Shown: positions 1 to 8,507, counted from the first letter of the stretch. The stretch is DNA of 34,627 bases from Paracoccaceae bacterium (GCA_016937725.1 JAFGVZ010000133.1:1-34627); one strand, 5' to 3'. Notes: a model not told the origin generated them from the letters alone. Made by a program: numbers and translations.

Positions 1-1266
1 ATTGGGCGCCACCCCACGCAGATAGAACAGCGCAAAGCCAAACGGCGGCGTCAGGAAGCTGGTTTGCAGGTTGACCCCGATCATCACGCCCAGCCAGACC
101 GGATCGACCCCCAGCATCAGCAGCGTCGGCGCCGTGATGGGCAGAACGATGAAGATGATCTCGAACGTATCAAGGATAAAGCCAAGGATGAACATCAGGA
201 TCATCACGGTGATCATCGCACCCATCGCGCCGCCCGGCATGGCCGACAGGAATTCATGCACCAGATCGTCACCGCCCATTTGGCGGAACACGATGGCAAA
301 GACCGATGCGCCGAACAGGATGATGAAGATCATAGAGGTGATGACCGCCGTGCGCCGCGCCACATCGACGAAAATCTGCGTTTTCAGCCGCCCGCGCAGC
401 CCAGCCAAAATAGTGGCACCGACCGCCCCGACAGAGGCCGCTTCGGTCGGCGTGGCCACGCCGCCCAAGATGGACCCCAGCACCGCGAAAATCAGCAGCA
501 ATGGCGGGATCAGCGCGGTCACGATCTCACGGCCCAGACCAGCCTTTTCTTCGGGCGGGATAGGGGTGGCGGGGCAGCTTTCGGGCCGCACCACGGCCAT
601 GAACAGAATGTAGGCGATATACAGCGCCACCATCACCAGCCCCGGAATGAAGGCACCGGCGAACAGGTCACCGACCGACACGGTGGTCGGGGCGAAATTG
701 CCAAGGCTCATCTGCACTTGGCTGTGCATGCCCGCGATCATATCACCCATGAAGATCAGCACAGTCGAGGGCGGAATGATCTGACCCAAGGTGCCGCTGG
801 CACAGATGGCCCCACACGCCAGTTTCGGATCATACCCGGCGCGCATCATCGCGGGCAGGGAAATCAGCCCCATCGTCACCACGGTCGCGCCCACAACCCC
901 AGTGCTGGCCGCCAGAAGCGCGCCCACAAGGATGACCGAAATGCCAAGACCGCCGCGCATATTGCCAAACAAGCGGCCCATGGTGGACAGCAATTGCTCG
1001 GCGATATTGCTGCGTTCCAGCATCACCCCCATGAAGATGAACAAAGGCACCGCGACCAGCACTTCGTTCAGCATGTAGCCGGTGTAGCGGCCCGCCAGCG
1101 CGCGCAGGTTCGACATGTCGAACACGCCAAAGTAAAGGCCCGCAAAAGCGAACAGTATCGATGTGCCCGCCAGCGTGAACGCCACCGGAAAGCCCAGCAG
1201 CAGGAACCCGATCACGCCAAGGAACATTGTCCCGGCGAGGATTTCGCCAATCAGAACCGGATCCAT
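1..1266 (-). CDS. dctM: TRAP transporter large permease (DctM family), C-terminus cut by window edge
   Basis: Reading the minus strand from an ATG at 1266 gives 422 open codons to the window edge with no stop, so the C-terminus lies outside. The protein begins MDPVLIGEIL and is a chain of hydrophobic segments separated by short loops. It includes the stretches GFPVAFTLAG, GATVVTMGLISLP and TPTEAASVGAVGA, which fit the DctM/SiaM large TRAP membrane subunit (usually 425-445 aa), so only a few codons should be missing. In TRAP systems this subunit carries the Na+-coupled transport path in the inner membrane. The start lies 1 bp after the dctQ stop, so the two are translationally coupled. The family resembles the mannitol/chloroaromatic or 2-oxoacid branch. 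The substrate is not readable from this subunit. DctM is the generic family name. Confidence 0.93.
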   Translation of the reverse strand, partial: MDPVLIGEILAGTMFLGVIGFLLLGFPVAFTLAGTSILFAFAGLYFGVFDMSNLRALAGRYTGYMLNEVLVAVPLFIFMGVMLERSNIAEQLLSTMGRLFGNMRGGLGISVILVGALLAASTGVVGATVVTMGLISLPAMMRAGYDPKLACGAICASGTLGQIIPPSTVLIFMGDMIAGMHSQVQMSLGNFAPTTVSVGDLFAGAFIPGLVMVALYIAYILFMAVVRPESCPATPIPPEEKAGLGREIVTALIPPLLLIFAVLGSILGGVATPTEAASVGAVGATILAGLRGRLKTQIFVDVARRTAVITSMIFIILFGASVFAIVFRQMGGDDLVHEFLSAMPGGAMGAMITVMILMFILGFILDTFEIIFIVLPITAPTLLMLGVDPVWLGVMIGVNLQTSFLTPPFGFALFYLRGVAPN

Positions 1267-1267
1267 G

Positions 1268-1825
1268 TCAGGTTTTCTCCAACTCGTATTGGTAGCGGTA
1301 ATCTTCGGGCACAAGGTCTTCGCGGCCCGCGATAATCAGGATGGACCGGATCGCCATGGCAACGCCTTGCAACGCGATCAGCGCAGCGAAGACCAGAATG
1401 AAGCTTTTCAGCACGAACAGGCCGGGCATCCCGCCGGGGTTGGCAGACCCTTCAAGCAACCCGATGGACCGGTTGACAAAAGTGAAGGAATAAATCCAGA
1501 CCACGGCAGCGAAGGGCATGAGGAATACACAAACACCAATCAGGTCCATCCACGCCTTGCGCAGGGTGCTGGCGGGGCGAAAGAAGATATCCACCCGCAC
1601 ATGGTCGTTGCGATACAGGCCATAGCCCGCGACGGCGGTGAACATCACACCATTCATCCATGGATACAAGTCTTGCATCCACAGCCGTGTATTGGCGAAC
1701 AGATAGCGTTCGACCACGACCCAGAAACACACAAGAACAATACCCACCGACAACCACATAAAGGTGTTGCCCACCAAACGGTTCAAGGCGTTGATCGCTT
1801 TCATCAGTGCAGCGAGTGCGGTCAT
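1268..1825 (-). CDS. dctQ: TRAP transporter small permease (DctQ family)
   Basis: Small TRAP membrane subunit with four predicted hydrophobic helices (MWLSVGIVLVCFWVVV, then MNGVMFTAVAGYGLY, DLIGVCVFLMPFAAVVW and FILVFAALIALQGVAM). This is the usual DctQ layout, with the hallmark tryptophan-rich WMQDLYPWM segment. It partners DctM in the inner membrane. I chose the ATG at 1825 because CGAGGG sits about 6 nt before it. An in-frame ATG at 1849 would add 8 residues but lies only a few bases after the hairpin at 1861-1886 and has no clear ribosome site. Length is 185 aa (193 aa from 1849). It is transcribed after dctP and before dctM. Confidence 0.9.
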   Translation of the reverse strand: MTALAALMKAINALNRLVGNTFMWLSVGIVLVCFWVVVERYLFANTRLWMQDLYPWMNGVMFTAVAGYGLYRNDHVRVDIFFRPASTLRKAWMDLIGVCVFLMPFAAVVWIYSFTFVNRSIGLLEGSANPGGMPGLFVLKSFILVFAALIALQGVAMAIRSILIIAGREDLVPEDYRYQYELEKT

Positions 1826-1858
1826 CTTGGCCCTCGTGATCGGGTGCATGGTTGCCCA

Positions 1859-1886
1859 AAAGGCCCCGGCTCAGGTCCGGGGCCTT
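1859..1886 (-). terminator. Hairpin between dctP and dctQ (attenuating terminator or palindromic repeat)
   Basis: On the minus strand AAGGCCCCGG pairs with CCGGGGCCTT around the loop ACCTGAG, followed by TT (four T in all), just after the dctP stop and before dctQ. This position suits partial termination, which would give more binding protein than permease. The core CCGGACCTGA.CCGG also matches the two palindromes at 25541-25604, so it may be a member of a dispersed repeat family used as an attenuator. The U-tract is short, so termination strength is uncertain. Confidence 0.65.
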
Positions 1887-1909
1887 CGGGGTGGTTTTAA
1901 CGGGTAGCC

Positions 1910-3019
1910 CTAGCCGAGGTCCGAAATATCGAAATATTTCTGACGGGCCAGAGCATAGGTCAGGTCGGTCCGCTCGGTGCGGGTGCGCAGAACGTTCAGG
2001 TTGCTGATGTAGCTTTGCGCAACCTTCTTGGTCAGTTCATCCCCACCTTCAAGGATTTCGCTCAGCAGCTCTTTCGCGGCATTCGCGCCACCCTGCCAGA
2101 TTTCCTCGGGCCAGTTTTCGTGCACGATCACACCGTGGTTATCGACCATGTCGGCCAGCGCGATCGGGTCGTTGGCGTAGAATTCCGACGGCACCTGATC
2201 GTATTCCGCTTGGCAGGCATCGCGCACAATGGCTTGCAGGTTGGCGGGCAGCGCCTGATACTTGGCCTTGTCCACGACAACCTCGGTCGCCAGACCCGGC
2301 TCGTTGAACGAGCTGGTGTAATAATGCTTGCGCAACTGGTGGAAGCCCAGAGCGCGGTCGTTATAGGGGCCGACGAATTCGGCGGCATCTAGCGCGCCCG
2401 ATTGCAGCGCTGCGAAAATCTCGCCACCCGCAAGGTTGGTTACCGACGCGCCCATCTTCTGCCAGACCTGACCACCCAAGCCGGGGGTGCGGAAGCGCAG
2501 GCCCTGAATATCGGCCAGCCCGGTCAGTTCATTGGCAAACCAGCCACCAGCCTGCGTGCCGGTGTCGCCCGACAAGAAGCCCTGAACGCCGAACTGGTCA
2601 TAGACCTCGTCCCACAATTCCTGACCGCCACCATAGCGCACCCATGCCGCCAATTCGCGGCTGGTCATGCCGAAAGGCACGCCGGTGAAGAAGGACAGGC
2701 CGACAGATTTGTTCTGCCAGTAATAGGCCGCGCCGTGGCTCATCTCGGCCGAGCCGTCGATGACTGCATCCAGCGATTGCAGCGCCGGAACCATTTCACC
2801 AGCGGCGAACACTTCCACGGTCAGCGCGCCATCGGATGCGGCGGTGATGCGGTCGGCCACGCGCTGCGCGCCGGTGCCCAGACCGGGGAAATTTCGCGGC
2901 CAAGTGGTGACCATGCGCCACGTGATACGGCCTTGCGCAACAGCCGGTGCGGCCAGCGTAGAGGCAGCGGCAGCAGAGCCACCCAGCGCCGATGTTTTCA
3001 AAAAGGAACGACGATCCAT
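1910..3019 (-). CDS. dctP: TRAP transporter solute-binding protein (DctP; TakP-like 2-oxoacid/mannitol-chloroaromatic branch)
   Basis: Periplasmic receptor of the TRAP system, 369 aa. The N-terminus MDRRSFLKTS followed by an alanine-rich segment ending APAVAQG is a twin-arginine (Tat) signal with a plausible cleavage after AVA. The mature part has the family hallmarks WRMVTTWP, FAAGEMVPALQ and AGGEIFAALQSGALDAAEF followed by VGPYND. This last block closely resembles the region of Rhodobacter TakP that holds the Glu/Trp ligand residues for 2-oxoacids, with Phe in place of the Trp. A 2-oxo or hydroxy monocarboxylate is therefore a reasonable substrate guess, not a proof. The start is backed by GGGAGGAG about 6 nt upstream. 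It is the first gene of the dctPQM operon. A LacI-type palindrome at 3115-3130 and a second palindrome at 3045-3062 lie in its upstream region. Confidence 0.93.
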   Translation of the reverse strand: MDRRSFLKTSALGGSAAAASTLAAPAVAQGRITWRMVTTWPRNFPGLGTGAQRVADRITAASDGALTVEVFAAGEMVPALQSLDAVIDGSAEMSHGAAYYWQNKSVGLSFFTGVPFGMTSRELAAWVRYGGGQELWDEVYDQFGVQGFLSGDTGTQAGGWFANELTGLADIQGLRFRTPGLGGQVWQKMGASVTNLAGGEIFAALQSGALDAAEFVGPYNDRALGFHQLRKHYYTSSFNEPGLATEVVVDKAKYQALPANLQAIVRDACQAEYDQVPSEFYANDPIALADMVDNHGVIVHENWPEEIWQGGANAAKELLSEILEGGDELTKKVAQSYISNLNVLRTRTERTDLTYALARQKYFDISDLG

Positions 3020-3044
3020 TCTTACTCCTCCCGAGTTATTTTAT

Positions 3045-3062
3045 CGGGCATTCCAATGCCCG
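3045..3062. promoter_or_regulatory. Perfect palindrome in the dctP leader
   Basis: CGGGCATTCCAATGCCCG is an 8-bp perfect inverted repeat with a 2-bp centre, about 25 bp upstream of the dctP start. The very short spacer makes it look more like a dimeric protein site than an RNA hairpin. The binding protein is unknown. Confidence 0.45.
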
Positions 3063-3114
3063 TGCGCGATGTTAGAGCATACAGCAGCGGTGGAGTGAAT
3101 AAAAAATCTTACCA

Positions 3115-3130
3115 ATGTTATCGGTAACGT
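3115..3130. promoter_or_regulatory. Candidate LacI-family (GntR/IdnR-like) operator upstream of dctP
   Basis: ATGTTATCGGTAACGT has a central CG and six of eight symmetric base pairs, the typical form of LacI-family operators. From memory it differs at one position from the reverse complement of the E. coli gluconate-repressor consensus ATGTTACCGATAACAT. It lies about 95 bp upstream of the dctP start, where a repressor could act. No LacI-family gene is inside this window. Confidence 0.45.
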
Positions 3131-3144
3131 CGCGGATGCGGCGC

Positions 3145-4047
3145 CTAGCCGCCGAAATGCGACAGGCCGCGCTTTGCTGCCAGCGCTATCTGACGTTGCC
3201 GTTCGCGGAACCCATCGCGGCGCTCTGGCGTGAATTCATTGACGCAGTGATGGCATTGCACGCCCTCTTCGTAGTCCGGGCGCTTGGTGTCTTCGGGCCA
3301 AAGCGGACGGCGGCAAGCGTGGCACATGATATGTGGGCCGGGTTTCAGCCCATGTTCGACAGAGACACGCTGGTCAAACACGAAACACGCGCCCTGCCAC
3401 AGGCTTTGCTCTGGCGGCACCTCTTCCAGATATTTCAGAATGCCGCCTTTCAGGTGGTAAACATCCGTCACTCCCTGCCCCAACAGGTAATTGGTCGATT
3501 TCTCGCACCGAATGCCGCCGGTGCAGAACATGGCAATCCGCTTGTTGTGAAAACGGTGGCGATTTTCCTCCCACCACCCTGGAAATTCACCGAACGCCTT
3601 GGTGCCGGGATCTATCGCACCTTCAAACGTGCCGATGGCCACCTCGTAATCGTTGCGCGTGTCGATCACGGCCACATCGGGCGCGCTGATCAGCGCGTTC
3701 CAATCGGCGGGGTCCACATAATGCCCGGTGCCCGCGCGCGGGTCGACATCGGGCTGGCCCATCGTCACGATCTCACGTTTCAGGCGCACTTTCATGCGGC
3801 CGAAGGGCATGTCGGGGGTGTGGCTTTCTTTCCACTCCAGCGCGGCGCAACCGGGCAGCGCCCGGATATGCGCCAGCACCGCGTCGACGCCGTCGCGCGG
3901 ACCTGCAATGGTGCCGTTGATGCCTTCCTGCGCCAGCAGAAGCGAGCCCTTCACACCCGTCGCGCAGCACAAAGCTGCCAACGGCGCTTTCAGCGCAGCA
4001 GGGTCATTAAACCGGGTGAAATGATAAAGTGCGGCCACGGTAAACAT
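3145..4047 (-). CDS. trhO: tRNA uridine(34) hydroxylase TrhO (rhodanese-domain, UPF0176/YceA)
   Basis: 300 aa cytoplasmic protein that makes 5-hydroxyuridine at the tRNA wobble base from prephenate-independent, O2-dependent chemistry in the TrhO family. The N-terminal part has GSLLLAQEGINGTIAG (about 34-49), the conserved acylphosphatase-like region. A rhodanese domain follows with VIDTRNDYEVAIGTFEGA (128-145) and the active loop FCTGGIRCEKS holding Cys175 and Cys181. The C-terminal tail carries two CxxC pairs, Cys242/245 and Cys265/268, which suggests a zinc site. Length and motif order are normal for the family. It is divergent from pncA, with about 96 bp between starts, and lies downstream of nothing obviously related. 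Confidence 0.94.
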   Translation of the reverse strand: MFTVAALYHFTRFNDPAALKAPLAALCCATGVKGSLLLAQEGINGTIAGPRDGVDAVLAHIRALPGCAALEWKESHTPDMPFGRMKVRLKREIVTMGQPDVDPRAGTGHYVDPADWNALISAPDVAVIDTRNDYEVAIGTFEGAIDPGTKAFGEFPGWWEENRHRFHNKRIAMFCTGGIRCEKSTNYLLGQGVTDVYHLKGGILKYLEEVPPEQSLWQGACFVFDQRVSVEHGLKPGPHIMCHACRRPLWPEDTKRPDYEEGVQCHHCVNEFTPERRDGFRERQRQIALAAKRGLSHFGG

Positions 4048-4143
4048 GCACCCGCTTTACTGCGTGCCTTGCTGTCGCGCAAGATCGGCGGCATTGACGT
4101 GCGCCCGCCCGCCCCTTAGCCCTATGCCAAAAGGAGTGCCGCC

Positions 4144-4740
4144 ATGCCCCATGCCCTGATCGTCATCGACCTGCAAAACGACTTCTGCCCCGGCGGCGCT
4201 TTGGCTGTGGCCGAGGGCAACCAGATCGTGCCCGGCGTGAATGCTCGCATGGCAGAGGCAGAGGCCGTTATCCTGACGCAAGACTGGCACCCGGCGGACC
4301 ATAGCTCTTTCGCCAGCCAGCATATGGGCCGCGCGCCGATGGAGGTGATCGACATGCCCTATGGCCCGCAAGTGCTGTGGCCCGATCATTGCGTGCAGGG
4401 GTCGCAGGGCGCGGCGTTCCATGCAGGGCTGACCACCGACCGCGCCGACCTGATTATCCGCAAAGGATTCCGCCGCCAGATCGACAGCTATTCCGCGTTT
4501 TATGAGAATGACCAGAAAACCCCCACGGGGTTAGAGGGCTACCTGCGCACGCGCAGGTTGACAGAATTGGAATTCGTGGGGCTTGCCACCGATTTCTGCG
4601 TGGCGTGGTCGGCGATTGATGCCGCCAAGCTGGGCTTCAAGGTGCGGGTGCTGACCAGCCTGTGCCGAGGCATAGACCTTGACGGGTCCATGGCCAAGGC
4701 CGCAGAGCAAATGCGCGCCGCTGGCATCGAGTTGGTCTGA
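4144..4740 (+). CDS. pncA: Nicotinamidase
   Basis: 198 aa cytoplasmic isochorismatase-fold hydrolase that converts nicotinamide to nicotinate plus ammonia in NAD salvage. Visible catalytic residues are Asp9 in VIDLQNDFCPGG, Lys107 in IIRKGF and Cys152 in LATDFCV, forming the family triad. Asp47 and His49 in TQDWHP and His82 in WPDHCVQG fit the metal site. The start has AAAGGAGTG upstream. The next gene, pncB, begins 3 bp after the stop and uses the product nicotinate, so the two form a functional operon. Confidence 0.96.
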   Translation: MPHALIVIDLQNDFCPGGALAVAEGNQIVPGVNARMAEAEAVILTQDWHPADHSSFASQHMGRAPMEVIDMPYGPQVLWPDHCVQGSQGAAFHAGLTTDRADLIIRKGFRRQIDSYSAFYENDQKTPTGLEGYLRTRRLTELEFVGLATDFCVAWSAIDAAKLGFKVRVLTSLCRGIDLDGSMAKAAEQMRAAGIELV

Positions 4741-4743
4741 CCC

Positions 4744-6033
4744 ATGGATATCGCCACCCGCGTCTATAACCACCGCTGGAAGCTGGACCCGATTGTCCGT
4801 TCCCTGATCGACACCGATTTCTACAAATTGCTGATGTGCCAATCGGTCTTTACCAACCGGCCCGACACGCGCGTGACCTTCAGCCTGATCAACCGCGCAA
4901 CCGAAGTGCCGCTGGCCAAGCTGATTGACGAAGGCGAATTGCGCGAACAATTGGACCATATCCGCACCCTGCGCCTGTCGCGCGGCGAATCGACCTTCCT
5001 GCGCGGCAACACGTTTTACGGCAAACGCCAGATGTTCCGCCCCGATTTCATGGAATGGTTCGAGAATTTCCAACTGCCGCCCTACCAACTGGACCGGGTC
5101 GGTGACCAGTATGAGCTTACCTTCGAAGGGTCATGGCCCGAAGCCATGCTGTGGGAAATCCCGGCGCTTGCCGTGCTGATGGAACTGCGCTCGCGCGCCG
5201 TGCTGGGGCAGATGAAACGGTTCGAATTGCAGGTGCTCTATGCCCGCGCGATGACGCGCGTTTGGGAAAAGATCGAACGTCTGCAAGCTCTGGAGGGGTT
5301 GCGCATTGCGGATTTCGGCACACGGCGGCGGCACAGCTTTTTGTGGCAAGACTGGTGCGTGCAGGCCATGCAAGAAGGGCTGGGCACGCGGTTTATCGGC
5401 ACCTCGAACTGCCTGATCGCCATGCGCCGAGAGGTTGAGGCCATCGGCACCAACGCCCATGAATTGCCCATGGTCTACGCGGCGTTGGCCCCCGATGACG
5501 CGGCGCTGGCCCAAGCCCCCTACCGCGTGCTGGCCGATTGGCAGGCAGAGCATTCGGGCAACCTGCGCATTATCCTGCCCGACACCTACGGCACCCAAGG
5601 CTTTCTGGACCGCGCACCCGACTGGCTGGCCGACTGGACCGGAATCCGCATTGATTCGGGCGCGCCCGAAGCCGGGGCCGAAGCCGCGATCCGTTGGTGG
5701 CAGGCCCACGGGCAAGACCCGCGCGAAAAACTTGTCATCTTCTCTGACGGGCTGGATGTAGACCGGATAGAGGCGCTGCATCAGCAATTCGCAGGCCGGG
5801 TGAAAGTCAGCTTTGGCTGGGGCACGCTGCTGACCAATGATTTCCGTGGCTTGGCAGAGGGCGACGGGCTGGCCCCGTTCAGCTTGGTGTGCAAGGCCAT
5901 AAGCGCCGATGGGCGGCCCACGGTCAAACTGTCAGACAATCCGAACAAGGCGATGGGGCCAGAGGCGGAAATCGCGCGTTACAAGCGGGTTTTCGATGTG
6001 GGCACACAACAGGCAGACGCGGTTACTGTGTAA
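4744..6033 (+). CDS. pncB: Nicotinate phosphoribosyltransferase
   Basis: 429 aa enzyme that joins nicotinate to phosphoribosyl pyrophosphate, with ATP hydrolysis, to give nicotinate mononucleotide in the Preiss-Handler route. Family blocks are SLIDTDFYKLLMCQSVF near the N-terminus (20-36), ADFGTRRRHSF (189-199), FIGTSNCLIA (217-226) and GTNAHE (235-240). The GTNAHE histidine matches the region of the phosphorylated His in bacterial PncB. SFGWGTLLTNDF and KLSDNPNKA form the phosphate-binding part near the C-terminus. The length matches the proteobacterial form. It follows pncA with a 3-bp gap. The tail of pncA is close enough to supply its ribosome site. Confidence 0.96.
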   Translation: MDIATRVYNHRWKLDPIVRSLIDTDFYKLLMCQSVFTNRPDTRVTFSLINRATEVPLAKLIDEGELREQLDHIRTLRLSRGESTFLRGNTFYGKRQMFRPDFMEWFENFQLPPYQLDRVGDQYELTFEGSWPEAMLWEIPALAVLMELRSRAVLGQMKRFELQVLYARAMTRVWEKIERLQALEGLRIADFGTRRRHSFLWQDWCVQAMQEGLGTRFIGTSNCLIAMRREVEAIGTNAHELPMVYAALAPDDAALAQAPYRVLADWQAEHSGNLRIILPDTYGTQGFLDRAPDWLADWTGIRIDSGAPEAGAEAAIRWWQAHGQDPREKLVIFSDGLDVDRIEALHQQFAGRVKVSFGWGTLLTNDFRGLAEGDGLAPFSLVCKAISADGRPTVKLSDNPNKAMGPEAEIARYKRVFDVGTQQADAVTV

Positions 6034-6158
6034 ACTTCGCGGAAACCATCCCGGCATGAATCAGCGCAGAGCACGCGTCCTCTCTCCGATTTTTGGTGAC
6101 AGGTGTCCCGACCTGTGGTGCAATCAAACTGTCGCAATCAGAGAAGGAGGACACTCGA

Positions 6159-6326
6159 ATGTCACTAAACTCGCACCTTGCAGCGCTCCGCGAGAAACAC
6201 GCGCATCTCTCTGAAAAGGTCGACATGATCCAACGAAGCCCCGGAAGCAGCGATCTAGAGATTGCCAGCCTGAAAAAGCAAAAACTGCGGCTGAAGGAAG
6301 AAATCGAACGCCTGTCACACGCCTGA
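6159..6326 (+). CDS. DUF465 (YdcH-like) small coiled-coil protein
   Basis: 55 aa. It begins MSLNSHLAALREKHAHLSEK and contains LKKQKLRLKEEIERL, two charged heptad-like helices with a short SPGSSD turn, so it should form an antiparallel helical hairpin. This is the pattern of the DUF465/YdcH family, whose function is not established. The start at 6159 is set by GGAGG 8 nt upstream. A longer reading from 6093 lacks such a site. A strong terminator follows at 6350, and the 125-bp leader back to pncB holds a small inverted repeat at 6099-6116 (ACAGGT...ACCTGT), so it probably has its own promoter. Confidence 0.85.
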   Translation: MSLNSHLAALREKHAHLSEKVDMIQRSPGSSDLEIASLKKQKLRLKEEIERLSHA

Positions 6327-6349
6327 CACTTATGCCATATCCACACGAG

Positions 6350-6377
6350 CGGCCCGCATTGCGGGCCGTTTTCTTTT
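6350..6377 (+). terminator. Rho-independent terminator after the DUF465 gene
   Basis: CGGCCCGC and GCGGGCCG form a perfect 8-bp stem around the loop ATT, followed directly by TTTTCTTTT. This is the clearest intrinsic terminator in the left half of the window and serves the plus-strand gene ending at 6326. Confidence 0.9.
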
Positions 6378-6393
6378 CGCTTGCCAGCCGCCC

Positions 6394-8403
6394 CTAATTG
6401 CCGCCGAACAATCCGCGCAGGCCTTGGTTTAGCTCCTCGCCAATCCGCTGCTCGACCCCGCGCCGAACCGTGTCTTCCAACGATTCGCCTTCTTGGCGCT
6501 CCACGCCCAACTCGCTTTGAATGCGGGCTTCCGCCTCGGCGCGGGCTTGATCTTCCAAGCGCTGCGCCTCTTCACGGGCCAAGGCTTCCAGCCGTTCGCG
6601 TTCTTCTTCCAAACGCTCGCGCGCCAAGGCTTCCATGTCCAAGCGGAAGCGCGGCGCGCTCCACGGGCCTGTCACGATCAACGGCACGCGCAGGGCGTTC
6701 CCATCGGCATCGCGCAAGGCAGACGGGACAATGCGGTATTCCAAGGTCTGCGCGCCAACGCCGACCTGCCCGCGCCCCTCGACCTGCACCCTTGGAGAGA
6801 CGAGTTGCAGGTCATCATTGCTGAGCACCCCACCCGCCATGGTGAAACTGCCGCTAATGCTTTCGTAAATGGTGCTCGACCCTTCGCCCATATAGCCAAG
6901 GTCCAGATTGCGCAGCATACCCGCCAGATCGAGGCCCAATATCTCGCCTTGCGAAAACGCGATCGCGCCTTGGCCCTGCAAACTGTTCATGATTGCATGC
7001 AGGCTGTTGCCGGACCCAAGCAGGTCGATCTGGGCCTGGGCAGTGCCGTTCAGGCGCTCGAACCCCGCCGTATCGCGCAGAGCTTGCAGCAAGCTTATTC
7101 CATCCGCTTGGATATCTGCCCGGACCGAAAGGCCGCTGCGATTATTGGCCACGAAAGACCCGGTCACATTGCCACCAAAGACGCGCGCTTCGCGAATCTC
7201 GATCACGGCGCGGGCATTCTCGATCGTGGTGCGCAGACGGATCGGGCCGAATGTGCCGCTATCGCTGCGCAATTCGCCCATGTTCAGCGCAATTTCACCA
7301 TCAACCGCCCCAAGGGCCGAAGCATCAATCGGATCGCGCGACCAGCCTTGCGCGGTCTCTGCACTGGCGCTGCCCGCGCCGCCGCCCATGCCGCGCAGAT
7401 CGACCATGGGGATGGACACTTGCGCATTCACCACAGGGCGCGCCCCGCCCAACGTAATATCAGCCGCTCCGCTGGCCTGTAGATCACCCGCGCGAGCGTC
7501 AACCTCGCGCAAGAAAACCTGCCCGTTCGCGGTGCGGGTGATCTGTGCGTCAACAGATACCGGGCGATATGCGGCGGGCAAATCGCCCCCGGATTGCCCC
7601 AAGGCGGCCAGAACCGGCGCCAGCGCGGGCAGCGTGCCTTGCACGCGCCCTTCAAGAACCAGATCGGTCAGGGCCGTGCGCCCTTCGAAACTGGCCTCTG
7701 CCCCGGCGATTTCGGCGCTCAAAGCGATGGTGGTCAAGCTACCGCCCATCAGCGCCGCTGCATTACCCGCCCGCAAGGCTACGGCCACAGGCTGGCCATT
7801 CAGCCGCGCCTGCGCATCCAGCGCAAGCGGGCCATCCATTGCGGGCATGTTGAGCGTGGCCTCCAGCCCCGCCACCTCTAACGACATATCGGTGGTTTCA
7901 TCCACATAGCGCAGGGTGCCATCGACGATCCGAGCCTCTGCCAATGACAAGTCGCGCAGCGTGCCACCCGCCGCGCCCTCTGAAGCGCCCTGTGGGGCAC
8001 TCTCTGCCGCCGCGCCGGGTGCGCCAAACTCCCATGTTGCGCGCCCATCCGCCGCACGCCGCAACGTGACGACCGGGGATTGCAGCACAACCCGCTGCAC
8101 CGCAACAGTGCCGGAAAACAGCGACACAAGATCAACGCCGATATCCATCTCGGCGGCTTGTAACAGCGCACCCTCGCCCGCCCAGGCGGGGTTGCCGATG
8201 GTAATGTCTTGCGCGCGCGCGCCCAGAACCGGGAACACGCTCAGCCCAATTTCACCGCCAATGGTCAGGGGCCGACCGGTCGCCGCCTCGAATTGTTGCG
8301 CGGCAAGGTTTGCCAGCCGTTCTGTCGGGACAAGAAAAATTGCCACCCCCAGCAACAGCACAAGGCCCAGAACGGCCACGAACACGGCTTTGATCAAGCG
8401 CAT
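6394..8403 (-). CDS. AsmA family protein (outer-membrane/phospholipid-transport related)
   Basis: 669 aa. One N-terminal membrane helix (AVFVAVLGLVLLLGVAIFLV) anchors a large periplasmic part. The AsmA N-terminal signature is present (RLANLAAQQFEAATGRPLTI, then GNPAW and VALRAGNAAAL-type beta repeats). The AsmA C-terminal region holds LNGTAQAQIDLLGSG and MNSLQGQGAIAFSQGEILGLDL. The last about 80 residues are a charged E/R/A-rich helix (LEEERERLEALAREEAQRL), unusual as a tail and likely a coiled coil. AsmA-like proteins are linked to lipid transfer to the outer membrane, but the role here is inferred from family. I chose the ATG at 8403 because GGAG lies 6 nt upstream. The GTG at 8415 is inside that ribosome site. 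It is divergent from the SDR gene. Confidence 0.88.
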   Translation of the reverse strand: MRLIKAVFVAVLGLVLLLGVAIFLVPTERLANLAAQQFEAATGRPLTIGGEIGLSVFPVLGARAQDITIGNPAWAGEGALLQAAEMDIGVDLVSLFSGTVAVQRVVLQSPVVTLRRAADGRATWEFGAPGAAAESAPQGASEGAAGGTLRDLSLAEARIVDGTLRYVDETTDMSLEVAGLEATLNMPAMDGPLALDAQARLNGQPVAVALRAGNAAALMGGSLTTIALSAEIAGAEASFEGRTALTDLVLEGRVQGTLPALAPVLAALGQSGGDLPAAYRPVSVDAQITRTANGQVFLREVDARAGDLQASGAADITLGGARPVVNAQVSIPMVDLRGMGGGAGSASAETAQGWSRDPIDASALGAVDGEIALNMGELRSDSGTFGPIRLRTTIENARAVIEIREARVFGGNVTGSFVANNRSGLSVRADIQADGISLLQALRDTAGFERLNGTAQAQIDLLGSGNSLHAIMNSLQGQGAIAFSQGEILGLDLAGMLRNLDLGYMGEGSSTIYESISGSFTMAGGVLSNDDLQLVSPRVQVEGRGQVGVGAQTLEYRIVPSALRDADGNALRVPLIVTGPWSAPRFRLDMEALARERLEEERERLEALAREEAQRLEDQARAEAEARIQSELGVERQEGESLEDTVRRGVEQRIGEELNQGLRGLFGGN

Positions 8404-8507
8404 GAAAAACTCCACTCTCTGCTTGGCCCAAGCCTAACGGCCCGACAAGTGCTTGTCTTTCACAAATTCGATGGCAAAACTCGCGCCACAGGCAAAGGGA
8501 GGGACAT

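Noticed and set aside
64..1335. Long plus-strand open frame opposite dctM, rich in His, Arg, Gln and Asp
   Set aside because: It is the complement of the DctM gene in GC-rich DNA. The composition is typical of antisense shadow frames, and DctM on the other strand has clear family motifs.
4094..4122. Possible pncAB promoter (TTGACG with TAGCCC 17 bp later)
   Set aside because: The -10 match is poor, and transcription would start almost at the ribosome site.
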